Assembly (NCBI GenBank): GCA_964433645.1
Contig: CAYSSK010000034.1
Location: 1-34,712 of the forward strand
Source of the DNA: Desulfofustis sp964433645
GTDB lineage: Bacteria > Desulfobacterota > Desulfobulbia > Desulfobulbales > Desulfocapsaceae
Reading direction: 5' to 3'
DNA: 34,712 nt
Translations under genes and position numbers: made by a program
Shown: positions 25,524-34,036 of the stretch, one piece after another
How the letters are laid out: the number at the start of each line of letters is the position of its first letter
Position numbering within the stretch: position 1 is the first letter of the stretch
The notes under the pieces: generated by a model
Seen by the model: only the letters and a program-made list of their open reading frames with translations
What the model was told of the DNA's origin: nothing
Database searches by the model: none

Positions 25524-27527
25524 ATGGAGCAGGCCGCCCGGCGCATCCGGGAGTTGCGCGAGCTGATCACCACGCACGCCTACCGCTACTACGTGCTCGA
25601 CGACCCGATCATCTCCGACGGTGAGTACGACCGACTCTTCCAGGAACTCGTCGACCTGGAAGCGGCCTACCCCGAGCTGGCCGACGCCGACTCGCCGACC
25701 AGGCGGGTCGGCGGGCAACCACTGGAGCAGTTTGCCCAGGTGCGCCACCGGCTGCCGATGCTCAGCCTGGAAAACGCCTTTTCCGAAGACGATCTCCGCT
25801 CGTTTGCCGAGCGACTCGAGCGCTTTCTCAATCGGCCGGTCGACTCCGGCTATTCCGCCGAGCCCAAGCTCGACGGCCTGGCCGTTGAGCTGGTCTACGA
25901 GAATGGCCGGCTGGTCCTCGGCTCGACCCGTGGCGACGGCAGCGTCGGCGAGGACATCACCGCCCAGTTGCGCACCGTTTCCTCGATCCCGCTCTGTTTG
26001 CTGCAGGTCAAACCGCCACTGCTCGAGGTCCGCGGCGAGGTCTACATGGAAAAAGACGGTCTGGCCCGGCTCAACGAGCGGCAATTGGCTCGCGGCCTGC
26101 CGCCGTTTGCCAACCCCCGCAACGCCGCGGCCGGCTCCCTGCGCCAGCTCGACCCGGCCATCACCGCGCAGCGACCGCTGCGCTTTTTCGCCTACGGGGT
26201 GGCCGATTCCGCCCCGACCGGCTGCCCCACCCAGACCGAATTGCTGGACTACCTGCGCCGGGCCGGTTTCCCGGTCAGCCGTCAAGCCGTCTTCTGCAGC
26301 GATATCGAGGCGGTCATCGCCCATTACCGGCAACTCAACGGTGTTCGTCACGACCTGACTTTCGAGATCGACGGCATGGTCGTCAAGATCGACGAATTCG
26401 CCTTGCAACGACGGCTCGGCAGCAAATCGCGGGCACCGCGCTGGGCCATCGCCTTCAAGTTTGCGGCAACCCAGGCGAGCACCAAGCTGCTCGATGTTCA
26501 ATTCCAGGTCGGCCGGACCGGGGCGGTGACCCCGGTGGCGATCCTGGAACCGGTGACCATCGACGGCGCCACCGTCAGCCGGGCCACCCTGCACAACGAG
26601 GACGAGCTGCAGCGCAAAGACCTGCGCATCGGCGACACGGTCCTGGTACAGCGGGCCGGAGACGTGATACCGGAAGTGATCAAGTCGGTTCCCGATCTGC
26701 GGACCGGCACCGAGACCCCGGTGGCCATGCCGTCCCACTGCCCGGCTTGCGGCGCCGAGCTCTTCAGACCGGGCGGCGAGGCGATCACCCGCTGCGTCAA
26801 CCCGCTCTGCCCGGCCCAGCGCCTGCGCAGCCTGATCCATTACTGCTCCAAGGCCGGCCTTGATATCGAAGGCCTGGGGAAAAGATCCATCGAACAACTC
26901 CACCAGGCGGGACTGCTGGACTCGATCGTCGATCTCTACACCCTCGACCGCGCCGCGCTCAACCACTTGCCCGGCTGGGGGGAAAAATCAGCCGACAAAG
27001 TGCTGGCAGCCGTCGAGGCGGCGAAACACCCGCCGCTTTCACGGTTTCTCGCCGCGCTCGGTATCCGCTATATCGGCGAGATCAACGCCGCACTGTTGGA
27101 GAGACACTTCCCGTCGCTTGACGATCTGCGCCGGGCAACAAAAGATGAACTGCTGGACATCGACGGCATCGGCGAGCAGGCGGCCGACAGCCTGGTCGCC
27201 TACTTCGACACCGAGCACGTCGGTATGATGCTCGAGCTCCTCGCCGCCCGGGGCGTCCACCCGGTCGCAACAGAGCGCCGCCACCAAGAGCTGCCGCTTG
27301 CCGGCCTGGTCTTCGTTTTTACCGGCGGCCTGGAAAAACTATCACGGGATGAGGCCAAACAGCTGGTAAAAGATCAGGGTGGTCAGATTGCCTCGACGAT
27401 CACCAAGACGGTCACTCATGTGGTCGCCGGCGAAAAGGCCGGTTCGAAATTGCGCAAGGCTGAAGACATGGGCAAATCCATCCTGACCGAAGAACAATTT
27501 CTCTCGCTGACCGGCGTTTCTTTTTGA
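25524..27527 (+). CDS. ligA: NAD-dependent DNA ligase
   Basis: LigA seals nicks in replication and repair using NAD+ as AMP donor. The 667-residue length is normal. Domains in order: the Ia domain with the YYVLDDPIISDGEYD segment, the adenylation domain with EPKLDGLAVE (Lys115 accepts AMP), the OB fold, a zinc finger CPACG...CVNPLCPAQ, helix-hairpin-helix repeats (about 470-580), and a C-terminal BRCT domain starting at LPLAGLVFVFTGG (about 590-667). All expected motifs are intact. The ribosome-binding site is weak and the gene starts 6 bp after the tautomerase stop, so translational coupling is plausible. Confidence 0.97.
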   Translation: MEQAARRIRELRELITTHAYRYYVLDDPIISDGEYDRLFQELVDLEAAYPELADADSPTRRVGGQPLEQFAQVRHRLPMLSLENAFSEDDLRSFAERLERFLNRPVDSGYSAEPKLDGLAVELVYENGRLVLGSTRGDGSVGEDITAQLRTVSSIPLCLLQVKPPLLEVRGEVYMEKDGLARLNERQLARGLPPFANPRNAAAGSLRQLDPAITAQRPLRFFAYGVADSAPTGCPTQTELLDYLRRAGFPVSRQAVFCSDIEAVIAHYRQLNGVRHDLTFEIDGMVVKIDEFALQRRLGSKSRAPRWAIAFKFAATQASTKLLDVQFQVGRTGAVTPVAILEPVTIDGATVSRATLHNEDELQRKDLRIGDTVLVQRAGDVIPEVIKSVPDLRTGTETPVAMPSHCPACGAELFRPGGEAITRCVNPLCPAQRLRSLIHYCSKAGLDIEGLGKRSIEQLHQAGLLDSIVDLYTLDRAALNHLPGWGEKSADKVLAAVEAAKHPPLSRFLAALGIRYIGEINAALLERHFPSLDDLRRATKDELLDIDGIGEQAADSLVAYFDTEHVGMMLELLAARGVHPVATERRHQELPLAGLVFVFTGGLEKLSRDEAKQLVKDQGGQIASTITKTVTHVVAGEKAGSKLRKAEDMGKSILTEEQFLSLTGVSF

Positions 27528-27586
27528 TCGGCCGGGAAGGCATCGCGTTTCCGGAACAGCGGTCGCCGCCGGTGTGGATCGGCTGG

Positions 27587-27832
27587 CTATTGCTCTGCTT
27601 GTTGCCGCAAATAGGCAACAATATCATCGCTTTCATACATCGAGCGGGCACCGTCGATGAGAAACGGCACCATGGGCTTGCCGCCGACCTCCAGGACCGT
27701 CCGCCGGCCCGGGGTATCCGGGGCCGCATCGATCACGCGGTAATCGTCTCCTTCCTGCAGACCCAACTCGCGGGCGGCATCGAGCACCTTGCGACAAAAC
27801 GGACAGCCGTCACGTACATAGAGTTCCAGCAT
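27587..27832 (-). CDS. Glutaredoxin-like/GST N-terminal-like protein
   Basis: This 81-residue protein has the thioredoxin-like start MLELYVRDGCPFCRKVLDAA with a CPFC active site at residues 10-13. It also has a cis-proline segment (KPMVPFLIDG) and the YESDDIVAYL motif that is typical of glutaredoxins and the N-terminal domain of glutathione transferases. It probably reduces disulfides or glutathione mixed disulfides in the cytoplasm. AAGGAG 5 nt before ATG supports the start. It lies 34 bp downstream of an ABC-2 permease in an operon that begins with a GshB-like enzyme, which fits thiol metabolism. It converges with ligA. Confidence 0.85.
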   Translation of the reverse strand: MLELYVRDGCPFCRKVLDAARELGLQEGDDYRVIDAAPDTPGRRTVLEVGGKPMVPFLIDGARSMYESDDIVAYLRQQAEQ

Positions 27833-27866
27833 TGTTTCTCCTTTTTTGCGGTTCCCGGCGCCGCCC

Positions 27867-28637
27867 TCAGCTGCGCACCCCCGTCCCTCTGCTCAGCAGA
27901 TACAGATTGGCGGCAAAGAGCAGTGCCCCGATCAGGATCAGCATGGCAAGCCCGGTCCAGACCCCGATATCGGCGACGCCGAGAAAGCCGTAGCGGAAGC
28001 CGTCGATCATGTAAATGATCGGGTTGGCCCGGGAGAGCGCCCGCCAGAAATCGGGCAGCAGGGAGATTGAATAAAAGACGCCGCCGAGATAGGTCAGCGG
28101 CGTGATGACAAAGGTCGGGATGATCGAGATATCGTCAAACTTTTTTGCAAAAATACCGTTGATCAACCCGGCCAGTGCAAAGACAAAACTGGTCAGCACG
28201 CCAAAAACCAGGATAAAGAAGATATTGTGCGGCACGATCCGGGCAAACCCGAGACCGACCGCGGTCACCAGCACGCCGACACTGAGGCCGCGAACCATTG
28301 CGCCGGAGACATAGCCGAGCACGATCACCCAGTCAGATGTCGGGCTGACCAGCAATTCTTCGATATTTCGTTGAAACTTGCTGCTGAAAAAGCTCGACAC
28401 GGCATTGGTGTAGGAATTGGTGATAATCGACATCATGATCAGGCCGGGTGCGATAAAGGACATATAGTCGTAGCCATGGACATCGCCCAGTTGGGAGCCG
28501 ATGAACGTACCGAAGATCAGGAAATAGAGGGTGGCGGTCACCACCGGCGGCACCAGGGTCTGGACCCAGATGCGGAAAATCCTGGTCGTTTCCCGCCGGG
28601 CAATGCTGGCCAGGGAGATGAGCTGTTCACCGATCAT
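27867..28637 (-). CDS. ABC-2 type permease (YadH-like)
   Basis: This 256-residue integral membrane protein has about six hydrophobic segments and a strongly conserved-looking core (FIAPGLIMMSIITNSYTNAV, then SFFSSKFQRNIEELLVSPTS) characteristic of ABC-2 exporters such as YadH. The ATG overlaps the stop of the ATPase gene by 4 nt (ATGA), so the two are translationally coupled and form one transporter. The substrate is unknown; family members export polysaccharides, drugs or lipids. The neighbouring GshB-like and glutaredoxin genes might hint at a thiol-related substrate, but that is speculative. Confidence 0.9.
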   Translation of the reverse strand: MIGEQLISLASIARRETTRIFRIWVQTLVPPVVTATLYFLIFGTFIGSQLGDVHGYDYMSFIAPGLIMMSIITNSYTNAVSSFFSSKFQRNIEELLVSPTSDWVIVLGYVSGAMVRGLSVGVLVTAVGLGFARIVPHNIFFILVFGVLTSFVFALAGLINGIFAKKFDDISIIPTFVITPLTYLGGVFYSISLLPDFWRALSRANPIIYMIDGFRYGFLGVADIGVWTGLAMLILIGALLFAANLYLLSRGTGVRS

Positions 28638-29545
28638 TGGGTCATCCCCACGAAAATTTCCTCGAGCCGGTTGGCCTTGGGGCGCATGGAAGCGACGACC
28701 AGGCCCTGCCGGTCGAGATGAGCGAACAGCTCGTTGAGCGAGTGCTCCCGCGACAGGGTCACTTCCAGGGTCGACTCATCGAGGACGGTGAATTGGTTGG
28801 TGACGAACGGTTCGATCTCATGAACGGGACCGTTGAGGTCCAGGATAAAGGTCTGCCGATCCAGTTTCTTCAGCAATTCCCGCTTATCGGTATGGGCAAT
28901 CAGCCGGCCGCCGGCGATGATGGCGATACGATTGCAGAGCTGCTCTGCTTCCTCCAGATAGTGGGTGGTCAGGATGATTGTCCGCCCCTCCCGGTTCAGA
29001 TCCTCCAGGAATTCCCACATACCGCGGCGCAGTTCGACATCGACCCCGGCCGTCGGTTCGTCGAGGATCAGCAACTTCGGGTCGTGGACCAGCCCCCGGG
29101 CGATCATCAGTCGCCGCTTCATGCCGCCCGACAGTTCACGGGCCTGTACGTTCCGCTTCTCCCACAGTCCGAGCTGACGAAGGTAGTGCTCGGCCCGCTG
29201 GGCCGCCCGGCGCCGCGGGATGCCGTAGTAGCCGGCCTGCTGACAGACGATGTCTTGGACTTTTTCGAAGATCGAAAAGTTCATTTCCTGGGGCACCAGG
29301 CCGATCAATCGCTTGGCCGCCGAGAAATCACGGTCGATATCGATGCCGAAGATCCTGACCGTACCGGAGGTCTTGAAGATCAGCGAGGTGAGGACGCCGA
29401 TGGTCGTCGTCTTGCCGGCGCCGTTCGGACCGAGCAGACCGAAGAACTCGCCCTCGCCGACCCGCAGCGAGATGCCGCCGATCGCTTCGACCCCGCCACC
29501 ATAGGTCTTGCGCAGGTCACTGATCTCCAGGGCAAAAGTACTCAT
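28634..29545 (-). CDS. ABC transporter ATPase (YadG-like)
   Basis: This 303-residue ATPase powers the adjacent ABC-2 permease. It has a Walker A motif GPNGAGKTT (near residue 40), signature LSGGMKRRL (near 140), Walker B LLILDEPTAGVD and the switch histidine in TTHYLEEAE. The C-terminal roughly 70 residues form the small extension usual in ABC-2 exporter ATPases. ATGA overlaps couple it both to the GshB-like gene upstream and to the permease downstream. No substrate-binding protein is nearby, consistent with export. Confidence 0.94.
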   Translation of the reverse strand: MSTFALEISDLRKTYGGGVEAIGGISLRVGEGEFFGLLGPNGAGKTTTIGVLTSLIFKTSGTVRIFGIDIDRDFSAAKRLIGLVPQEMNFSIFEKVQDIVCQQAGYYGIPRRRAAQRAEHYLRQLGLWEKRNVQARELSGGMKRRLMIARGLVHDPKLLILDEPTAGVDVELRRGMWEFLEDLNREGRTIILTTHYLEEAEQLCNRIAIIAGGRLIAHTDKRELLKKLDRQTFILDLNGPVHEIEPFVTNQFTVLDESTLEVTLSREHSLNELFAHLDRQGLVVASMRPKANRLEEIFVGMTQ

Positions 29546-30438
29546 GAGTCGGCCCGCGCGCTGAGCACGCTCAGGTAGTCGACAACCTCGGCAGCCAGAT
29601 CGCGGCGATCGAGCCGGCCGATCTGCCTGATGCCGGTCGGACAGGTGATGTTGATCTCGGTGAGCTGCTCGCCGATAAAATCGAGCCCGGCGAAATGGAT
29701 TCCGTGGTCGACCAGCCAGGGGCCGACCCGATCGACAATCTGCTGTTCCACCTGCGACAGTCCGCAGGAAATGGCCTCGCTTCGGGCAAAGCTGGCGTGA
29801 AACCCCTGCCGCGGCCGGCGCAGCGCCGCGCCGAGGAATTGATCACCGAGCAGCAGCACCCGTTTATCGCCGTCATAGACAGCTTCGAGAAAGCGCTGCA
29901 CCATGGCCGGATACCTGCCGTCACCGGTAAACAATCGCAGCCGCTCGTCATCGGGTGTCTCGATGCGCTCCACCGATCTGCCCTGAAAACTGTCCAGCGC
30001 CTTGAGTACGCAGACCCCGTGAGCGGAGACAAAATCGGCCAGCATCGCCGGATCGGCGGCCACCATGGTCGGCGGCATATACTCGGCGAACTGGAGGGTG
30101 ATCAGTTTTTCATTGAAATCGCGCAGCGCCGACGGCTCATTGACAACAACCGCGCCGGCCAGCGACAGCAACTGGGTGGCATAGTGAAAGGCCAGGTCGT
30201 ATGGCGGCTCCTTGCGCATCAGAATCAGGGCATAGTCGTCAAGCGCGGTTCGCTCACGCCGGCCATCGACGCCGAGCGCCCAGGCCATCGCCGCCCCGTC
30301 GAAGAACAGCTCCTCAATGACGGCGGTGGCAACGACGATACCACGTCCGCGAGCAGCCTCGATAATCGCCAGGGTCGTGTCCGTTGCCGGCTTCAGTCCC
30401 GCCAACGGATCAAGCACCGCCAGCCATTTCTCTTCCAT
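29542..30438 (-). CDS. Divergent glutathione synthetase-like ATP-grasp protein
   Basis: The 298-residue product follows the prokaryotic glutathione synthetase (GshB) scaffold: MRKEPPYDLAFHYATQLL, VVNEPSALRDFNEKL, VLKALDSFQGRS, GDKRVLLLGDQ and the C-terminal HFAGLDFIGEQLTEINITCP metal/ATP segment. GshB ligates glycine to gamma-glutamylcysteine. Two canonical spots differ: KPLDGxGG reads KALDSFQG, and the NxxxGG segment that follows the R-P region reads HASFARSE, so substrate use may differ. No gshA is in the window. A GTG at 30444 is also in frame, but ATG at 30438 has GGGG 8 nt upstream and is preferred. It heads an operon with an ABC exporter and a glutaredoxin-like gene, overlapping the ATPase by 4 nt. 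Confidence 0.82.
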   Translation of the reverse strand: MEEKWLAVLDPLAGLKPATDTTLAIIEAARGRGIVVATAVIEELFFDGAAMAWALGVDGRRERTALDDYALILMRKEPPYDLAFHYATQLLSLAGAVVVNEPSALRDFNEKLITLQFAEYMPPTMVAADPAMLADFVSAHGVCVLKALDSFQGRSVERIETPDDERLRLFTGDGRYPAMVQRFLEAVYDGDKRVLLLGDQFLGAALRRPRQGFHASFARSEAISCGLSQVEQQIVDRVGPWLVDHGIHFAGLDFIGEQLTEINITCPTGIRQIGRLDRRDLAAEVVDYLSVLSARADS

Positions 30439-30608
30439 GTTCACATCCCCGTAAATGAGCTGTCAAGCCTTCTCTGCCCCTGCACATCACCTGCATGACA
30501 GGGTGCCTGCCGTGAGTACCTGCGATACGATAATCAACATCTGGAATTTTTCCAGTCGCCGGGCGTTATACCCGCTCGTCGGCACTACAGAATAACCCGC
30601 GATGTTTT

Positions 30609-30894
30609 TTATATGAAAATCATCTCCCCGGGCCGGCGCTCCCCGGGCTGGCCGGTTCTGCCGGAGGCTGCCTCGCGAAGGCCCGGCTGGACGGAGAATC
30701 AGGCCCGAAGGGCTGCGGACAGGACGTCCGCAGCCGGCGGCCAGGCCATGGATGGCCTGTCTGCCGGCCTCGGAGTCCAGCCGACCAGGCCGCAGCGCAG
30801 CAGCCGGAGGCAGGGCCGGTCAGCCCTTCCGACCGCGATGCCGATTTTCGTTGTTCGTTGTGACTTCCAGTCATGGGGGGTTATATGAAAATCA
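30609..30894. repeat. Palindrome-rich GC block flanked by a 14-bp direct repeat
   Basis: TTATATGAAAATCA occurs at 30609-30622 and again at 30881-30894. Between the copies lies about 258 bp of very GC-rich sequence with strong hairpins. At 30711-30735 GGCTGCGGAC pairs with GTCCGCAGCC around AGGAC; at 30743-30758 AGGCCA pairs with TGGCCT around TGGA, extendable by outer GCCGGC arms. No transposase is present. An open frame of 91 codons crosses the block but looks non-coding. It may be a REP/MITE-like insertion or a structured RNA upstream of the penicillin-binding protein gene. The rest of the 504-bp intergenic region (30439-30942) holds nothing I can name. Confidence 0.5.
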
Positions 30895-30942
30895 GTTCCT
30901 TGACCCTCATTTTCCACCGTGCATCTTCCTATCAGAGGAGTC

Positions 30943-33294
30943 ATGGAAATTCGTATTTGCGGGCGAGGCCAGCGCAATCGGATTATACTGGTGTCCATGA
31001 TCCGCTTGCTCAAACTACGCCCCCTCCTGCTGCTGGTCGTCGCGGTGGCCTTGCTGCTGGCCGCCGGGGCGGTGATCTATCTGCTCAAACTGGACGAGGA
31101 GATCAGCCGCCGCTTCGACAACAAACGCTGGTCTCTGCCGGCCATCGTCTACGCCCGCCCGCTCGAGCTCTATCCGGGCCTGCGGCTGTCGCCGGAAATG
31201 CTCGAAAACGAGCTGCTCCTCGGCGGCTATCGCCGTGAAGACCGGCCGGAAGGCGCCGGCAGTTTCACCCGTACCGGCGACACCATCCAGTTGACCAGCC
31301 GCGGCTTTCGCTTTCCCGACAACCTGGAACCGTCGCACCGGCTGACCATCGCCTGGGCCGGCGATCGGATCGCGGCGCTGAGCGACGCCGCCACCTCCGA
31401 CCAATTGTTATCGGTTCGCCTCGACCCGATGGGAATCGGCAGTTTTCATCCACGTGTCCATGAGGACCGGATCGTCGTCGACCGCGAATCGCTGCCCGAT
31501 CTGCTGGTGGAGACCCTGCTGCTCATCGAGGATCGCTCCTTCTACGATCATCTGGGAATCTCGCCGCTGGCCATCGCCCGGGCGCTGACAGCCAACGTCA
31601 CGGCCGGCGGGATCGTTCAGGGCGGCAGCACCTTGACGCAGCAGCTGGTGAAAAACCTCTTCCTCGGTCGTGAGCGCTCCCTGCTCCGCAAGGCCCGTGA
31701 AGCGATCATGGCAGTGCTGCTGGAACGCCGCTACCCAAAAGACGAAATTCTCACCGCTTATGCCAACGAAATCTTTCTCGGCCAGGATGGCAACCGGGCC
31801 ATTCACGGATTTGCCCTGGCAAGCACCTATTATTTCAAGCGAACGCTCGACGACCTGCGGCCCGACCAGATCGCCGCGCTGGTCGGCATGATCAAGGGTC
31901 CATCCTACTATGACCCGCACCGGCATGCCGATCGCTGTCGACATCGGCGTGACCTGGTTCTGACGACCATGGCCGACCACGGCCTGATCGACCAGACGGA
32001 ACTGGACCGCTCTCTGGCTCGCCCGTTGGCTGAGGTTGATCTGCAGAGAAGCGGGTTGAACCGATTTCCCGCCTTTCTCGACCTCGTTCGCCGGCAGCTG
32101 GCCGCCGATTACCGGGAAGAGGACCTGACCAGCGACGGCCTGCAGATCCTCACCACCCTCAACCCGCATATCCAGTTGCAGGTGGAGGAAAACCTGCAGC
32201 GAACCCTTGATGAACTGAAAACGAAACAAGACGATACGCTTGAAGGAGCCGTCGTCGTCACCGCTCGGGAAACCGGCGAAGTGCTGGCCCTGGCCGGTGG
32301 CAAGGTGCCGGCCAGGCACGGTTTCAACCGCGCCCTGCAGGCCCGGCGCCCGATCGGCTCGCTGATCAAGCCGGCAGTTTATCTGGCCGCCCTGAATCAC
32401 GGCTATACCCTGGCCAGCCCACTTCTCGACGCGGCGATCACCGTCAACCCCGACTCCACCGACCAATGGCAACCCCAAAACTACGACCACCTGGAGCACG
32501 GCCGGGTCCCACTCGTCACCGCCCTGGCCAACTCCTATAACCTGGCCACGGTGCGCCTCGGTCTCGACCTCGGACTGGAGCGCGTCATCGAGGCCATTGA
32601 CGCGCTCGGTTATCATAAACCTTTGCAACCGTTGCCCTCGCTGCTCCTCGGTGCTGTCGAGATGAGTCCGCTGGACATCGCCAGACTCTACCAGACCATC
32701 GGTGCCGGCGGTTTTGCCACAACGCTGCGGGCTATCGACAGCGTCATGGCGGCCGACCACCACCTGCTCACCCGGTATGGAGTTTCGATTGAACAGCGGA
32801 TCTCGCCGGAGATTACCTTCCTGCTGACGCACGCCCTGCAACGGGTCGTCAGCGAAGGCACCGGCACCGCCCTGCTGCGCTCACCCCGCCTGCGCAACCA
32901 CAATATCGCCGGCAAGACCGGCACCACCGACGGGCTGCGAGACAGCTGGTTCGCCGGTTTCACCGGCGAACATCTGGCCGTGGTCTGGCTTGGCAATGAC
33001 GACAACACCCCGACCAGCGTAACCGGGTCGGCCGGCGCGCTGCGCGTCTGGCAACACATCATGGAATCGATCCCGACCACGCCGCTGGAGCTGGTCACGC
33101 CGCCTTCGGTAGAATGGGTGCGGATCAACCGGCAGACGCTGCGCCAAGCCCCCTGGCTTGACAACGACACCATAACCCTGCCATTTATCGCCGGCAGCGG
33201 GCCTCTGCCGGAAAACACCCGAACGCCGGTCGGTGAATCCATCGACCGGACAATCAAAGGACTCTTCGATTCGCTCAACGATCTCCTGCGCTGA
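30943..33294 (+). CDS. mrcB: Bifunctional penicillin-binding protein 1B-type peptidoglycan synthase
   Basis: Class A PBP that polymerises glycan strands and cross-links peptides at the outer face of the inner membrane. From ATG at 30943 it has 783 residues: a cytoplasmic tail, one transmembrane segment (about 25-46, LLLLVVAVALLLAAGAV), a UB2H-like region (LPAIVYARPLELYPG) that marks the PBP1b subgroup, and a GT51 transglycosylase domain with EDRSFYDH (Glu196) and QGGSTLTQQLVKN. A transpeptidase domain follows with S473-L-I-K, S531-Y-N and K658-T-G. All catalytic motifs are intact. Start choice is uncertain: GAGGAG lies only 2 nt before ATG 30943, and ATG 30997 is also possible; an in-frame ATG at 30919 is less likely. 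The lipoprotein gene follows after 34 bp. Confidence 0.94.
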   Translation: MEIRICGRGQRNRIILVSMIRLLKLRPLLLLVVAVALLLAAGAVIYLLKLDEEISRRFDNKRWSLPAIVYARPLELYPGLRLSPEMLENELLLGGYRREDRPEGAGSFTRTGDTIQLTSRGFRFPDNLEPSHRLTIAWAGDRIAALSDAATSDQLLSVRLDPMGIGSFHPRVHEDRIVVDRESLPDLLVETLLLIEDRSFYDHLGISPLAIARALTANVTAGGIVQGGSTLTQQLVKNLFLGRERSLLRKAREAIMAVLLERRYPKDEILTAYANEIFLGQDGNRAIHGFALASTYYFKRTLDDLRPDQIAALVGMIKGPSYYDPHRHADRCRHRRDLVLTTMADHGLIDQTELDRSLARPLAEVDLQRSGLNRFPAFLDLVRRQLAADYREEDLTSDGLQILTTLNPHIQLQVEENLQRTLDELKTKQDDTLEGAVVVTARETGEVLALAGGKVPARHGFNRALQARRPIGSLIKPAVYLAALNHGYTLASPLLDAAITVNPDSTDQWQPQNYDHLEHGRVPLVTALANSYNLATVRLGLDLGLERVIEAIDALGYHKPLQPLPSLLLGAVEMSPLDIARLYQTIGAGGFATTLRAIDSVMAADHHLLTRYGVSIEQRISPEITFLLTHALQRVVSEGTGTALLRSPRLRNHNIAGKTGTTDGLRDSWFAGFTGEHLAVVWLGNDDNTPTSVTGSAGALRVWQHIMESIPTTPLELVTPPSVEWVRINRQTLRQAPWLDNDTITLPFIAGSGPLPENTRTPVGESIDRTIKGLFDSLNDLLR

Positions 33295-33328
33295 CCAGGC
33301 GCCTCTTGCTCAACCGACGGAAACCGCC

Positions 33329-33799
33329 ATGCCCTCATGCCCAACGTTCACCCGGCTCCTTCTCGTTTCGACCCTCCTGCTGCCGCTGACCGCCTGCGCT
33401 CCGCTCTATCCCGAACGACCGCCGGCCGCCCCGCCCAGGGCGCCCGATATCCGCCCAATTCCCGCACCGCCGCCGGCACCGAAGCCTGCCCCGAGCCCGG
33501 TTCCGGCTCCGCCGTCGCCGGTCGCCGGCCCGGCCGCCCACCTCTATGCCGAAGCTGAAACCGCCCTGCGGTCCGGCACCTATCAAACAGCTGAAATGCT
33601 GCTGCAGCGCGCCCTGCGCATCGAACCGCGCAACCCCCATTACTGGTATGCCCTGGCCCGCACCGCCGCTCATCAGGGCAACCACCAGAAGACCATCCAA
33701 CTCTGCCTCAAGGCCGCCAGCCTGGCCGGCACCGACAGCCAACTCCTGCACCGCATCCGTTCGCTGCAGGAGCGCGCTGAACGGGCGTTGCAGCCCTGA
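33329..33799 (+). CDS. Proline-rich TPR-like outer-membrane lipoprotein
   Basis: The 156-residue product has a lipoprotein signal peptide, hydrophobic residues 10-19 then LTAC with Cys23 as lipidation site. A long Pro/Ala linker (about 30-70) could span the periplasm. The C-terminal half (about 75-150) has tetratricopeptide-like helices (AEAETALRSGTYQTAEMLLQ, ALRIEPRNPHYWYALARTA). An ATG at 33233 overlapping the PBP gene is rejected because it lacks a signal peptide. It sits 34 bp after mrcB. By analogy with outer-membrane lipoproteins that activate class A PBPs (LpoB for PBP1b; LpoA also has TPR-like helices) it could be a PBP activator, but this is inference from position and architecture, not recognised homology. 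Confidence 0.75.
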   Translation: MPSCPTFTRLLLVSTLLLPLTACAPLYPERPPAAPPRAPDIRPIPAPPPAPKPAPSPVPAPPSPVAGPAAHLYAEAETALRSGTYQTAEMLLQRALRIEPRNPHYWYALARTAAHQGNHQKTIQLCLKAASLAGTDSQLLHRIRSLQERAERALQP

Positions 33800-34036
33800 T
33801 CAAGACCGGCTCCCCGGGACACGCATCGAATCGCCTCGACGATGCCCCAGCACCTGCGTCACTGCACAAGATCCTGGCCGAAAAGAGCCAGATAAGCTAC
33901 AAGAAACGGGAAGATCAATGGGAAATCCAGAAAAACAAGACCGGTTGCTGCGAATTGGTCAATGGACCCGAGGATTCACGGAACGTTATTCGGGACCAGC
34001 AAAGCAACTGCCGACCGCCTCCAAGCAGATCGATAG

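Noticed and set aside
25314..26966. 550-codon minus-strand frame opposite ligA
   Set aside because: It is antisense to a complete ligase with all motifs.
30613..30888. 91-codon plus-strand open frame in the GC-rich repeat block
   Set aside because: It is composed of palindrome-derived Arg/Pro/Gly codons, with no ribosome-binding site and no family resemblance.
31408..32841. 477-codon minus-strand frame opposite mrcB
   Set aside because: It is antisense to a complete PBP1b with all catalytic motifs.
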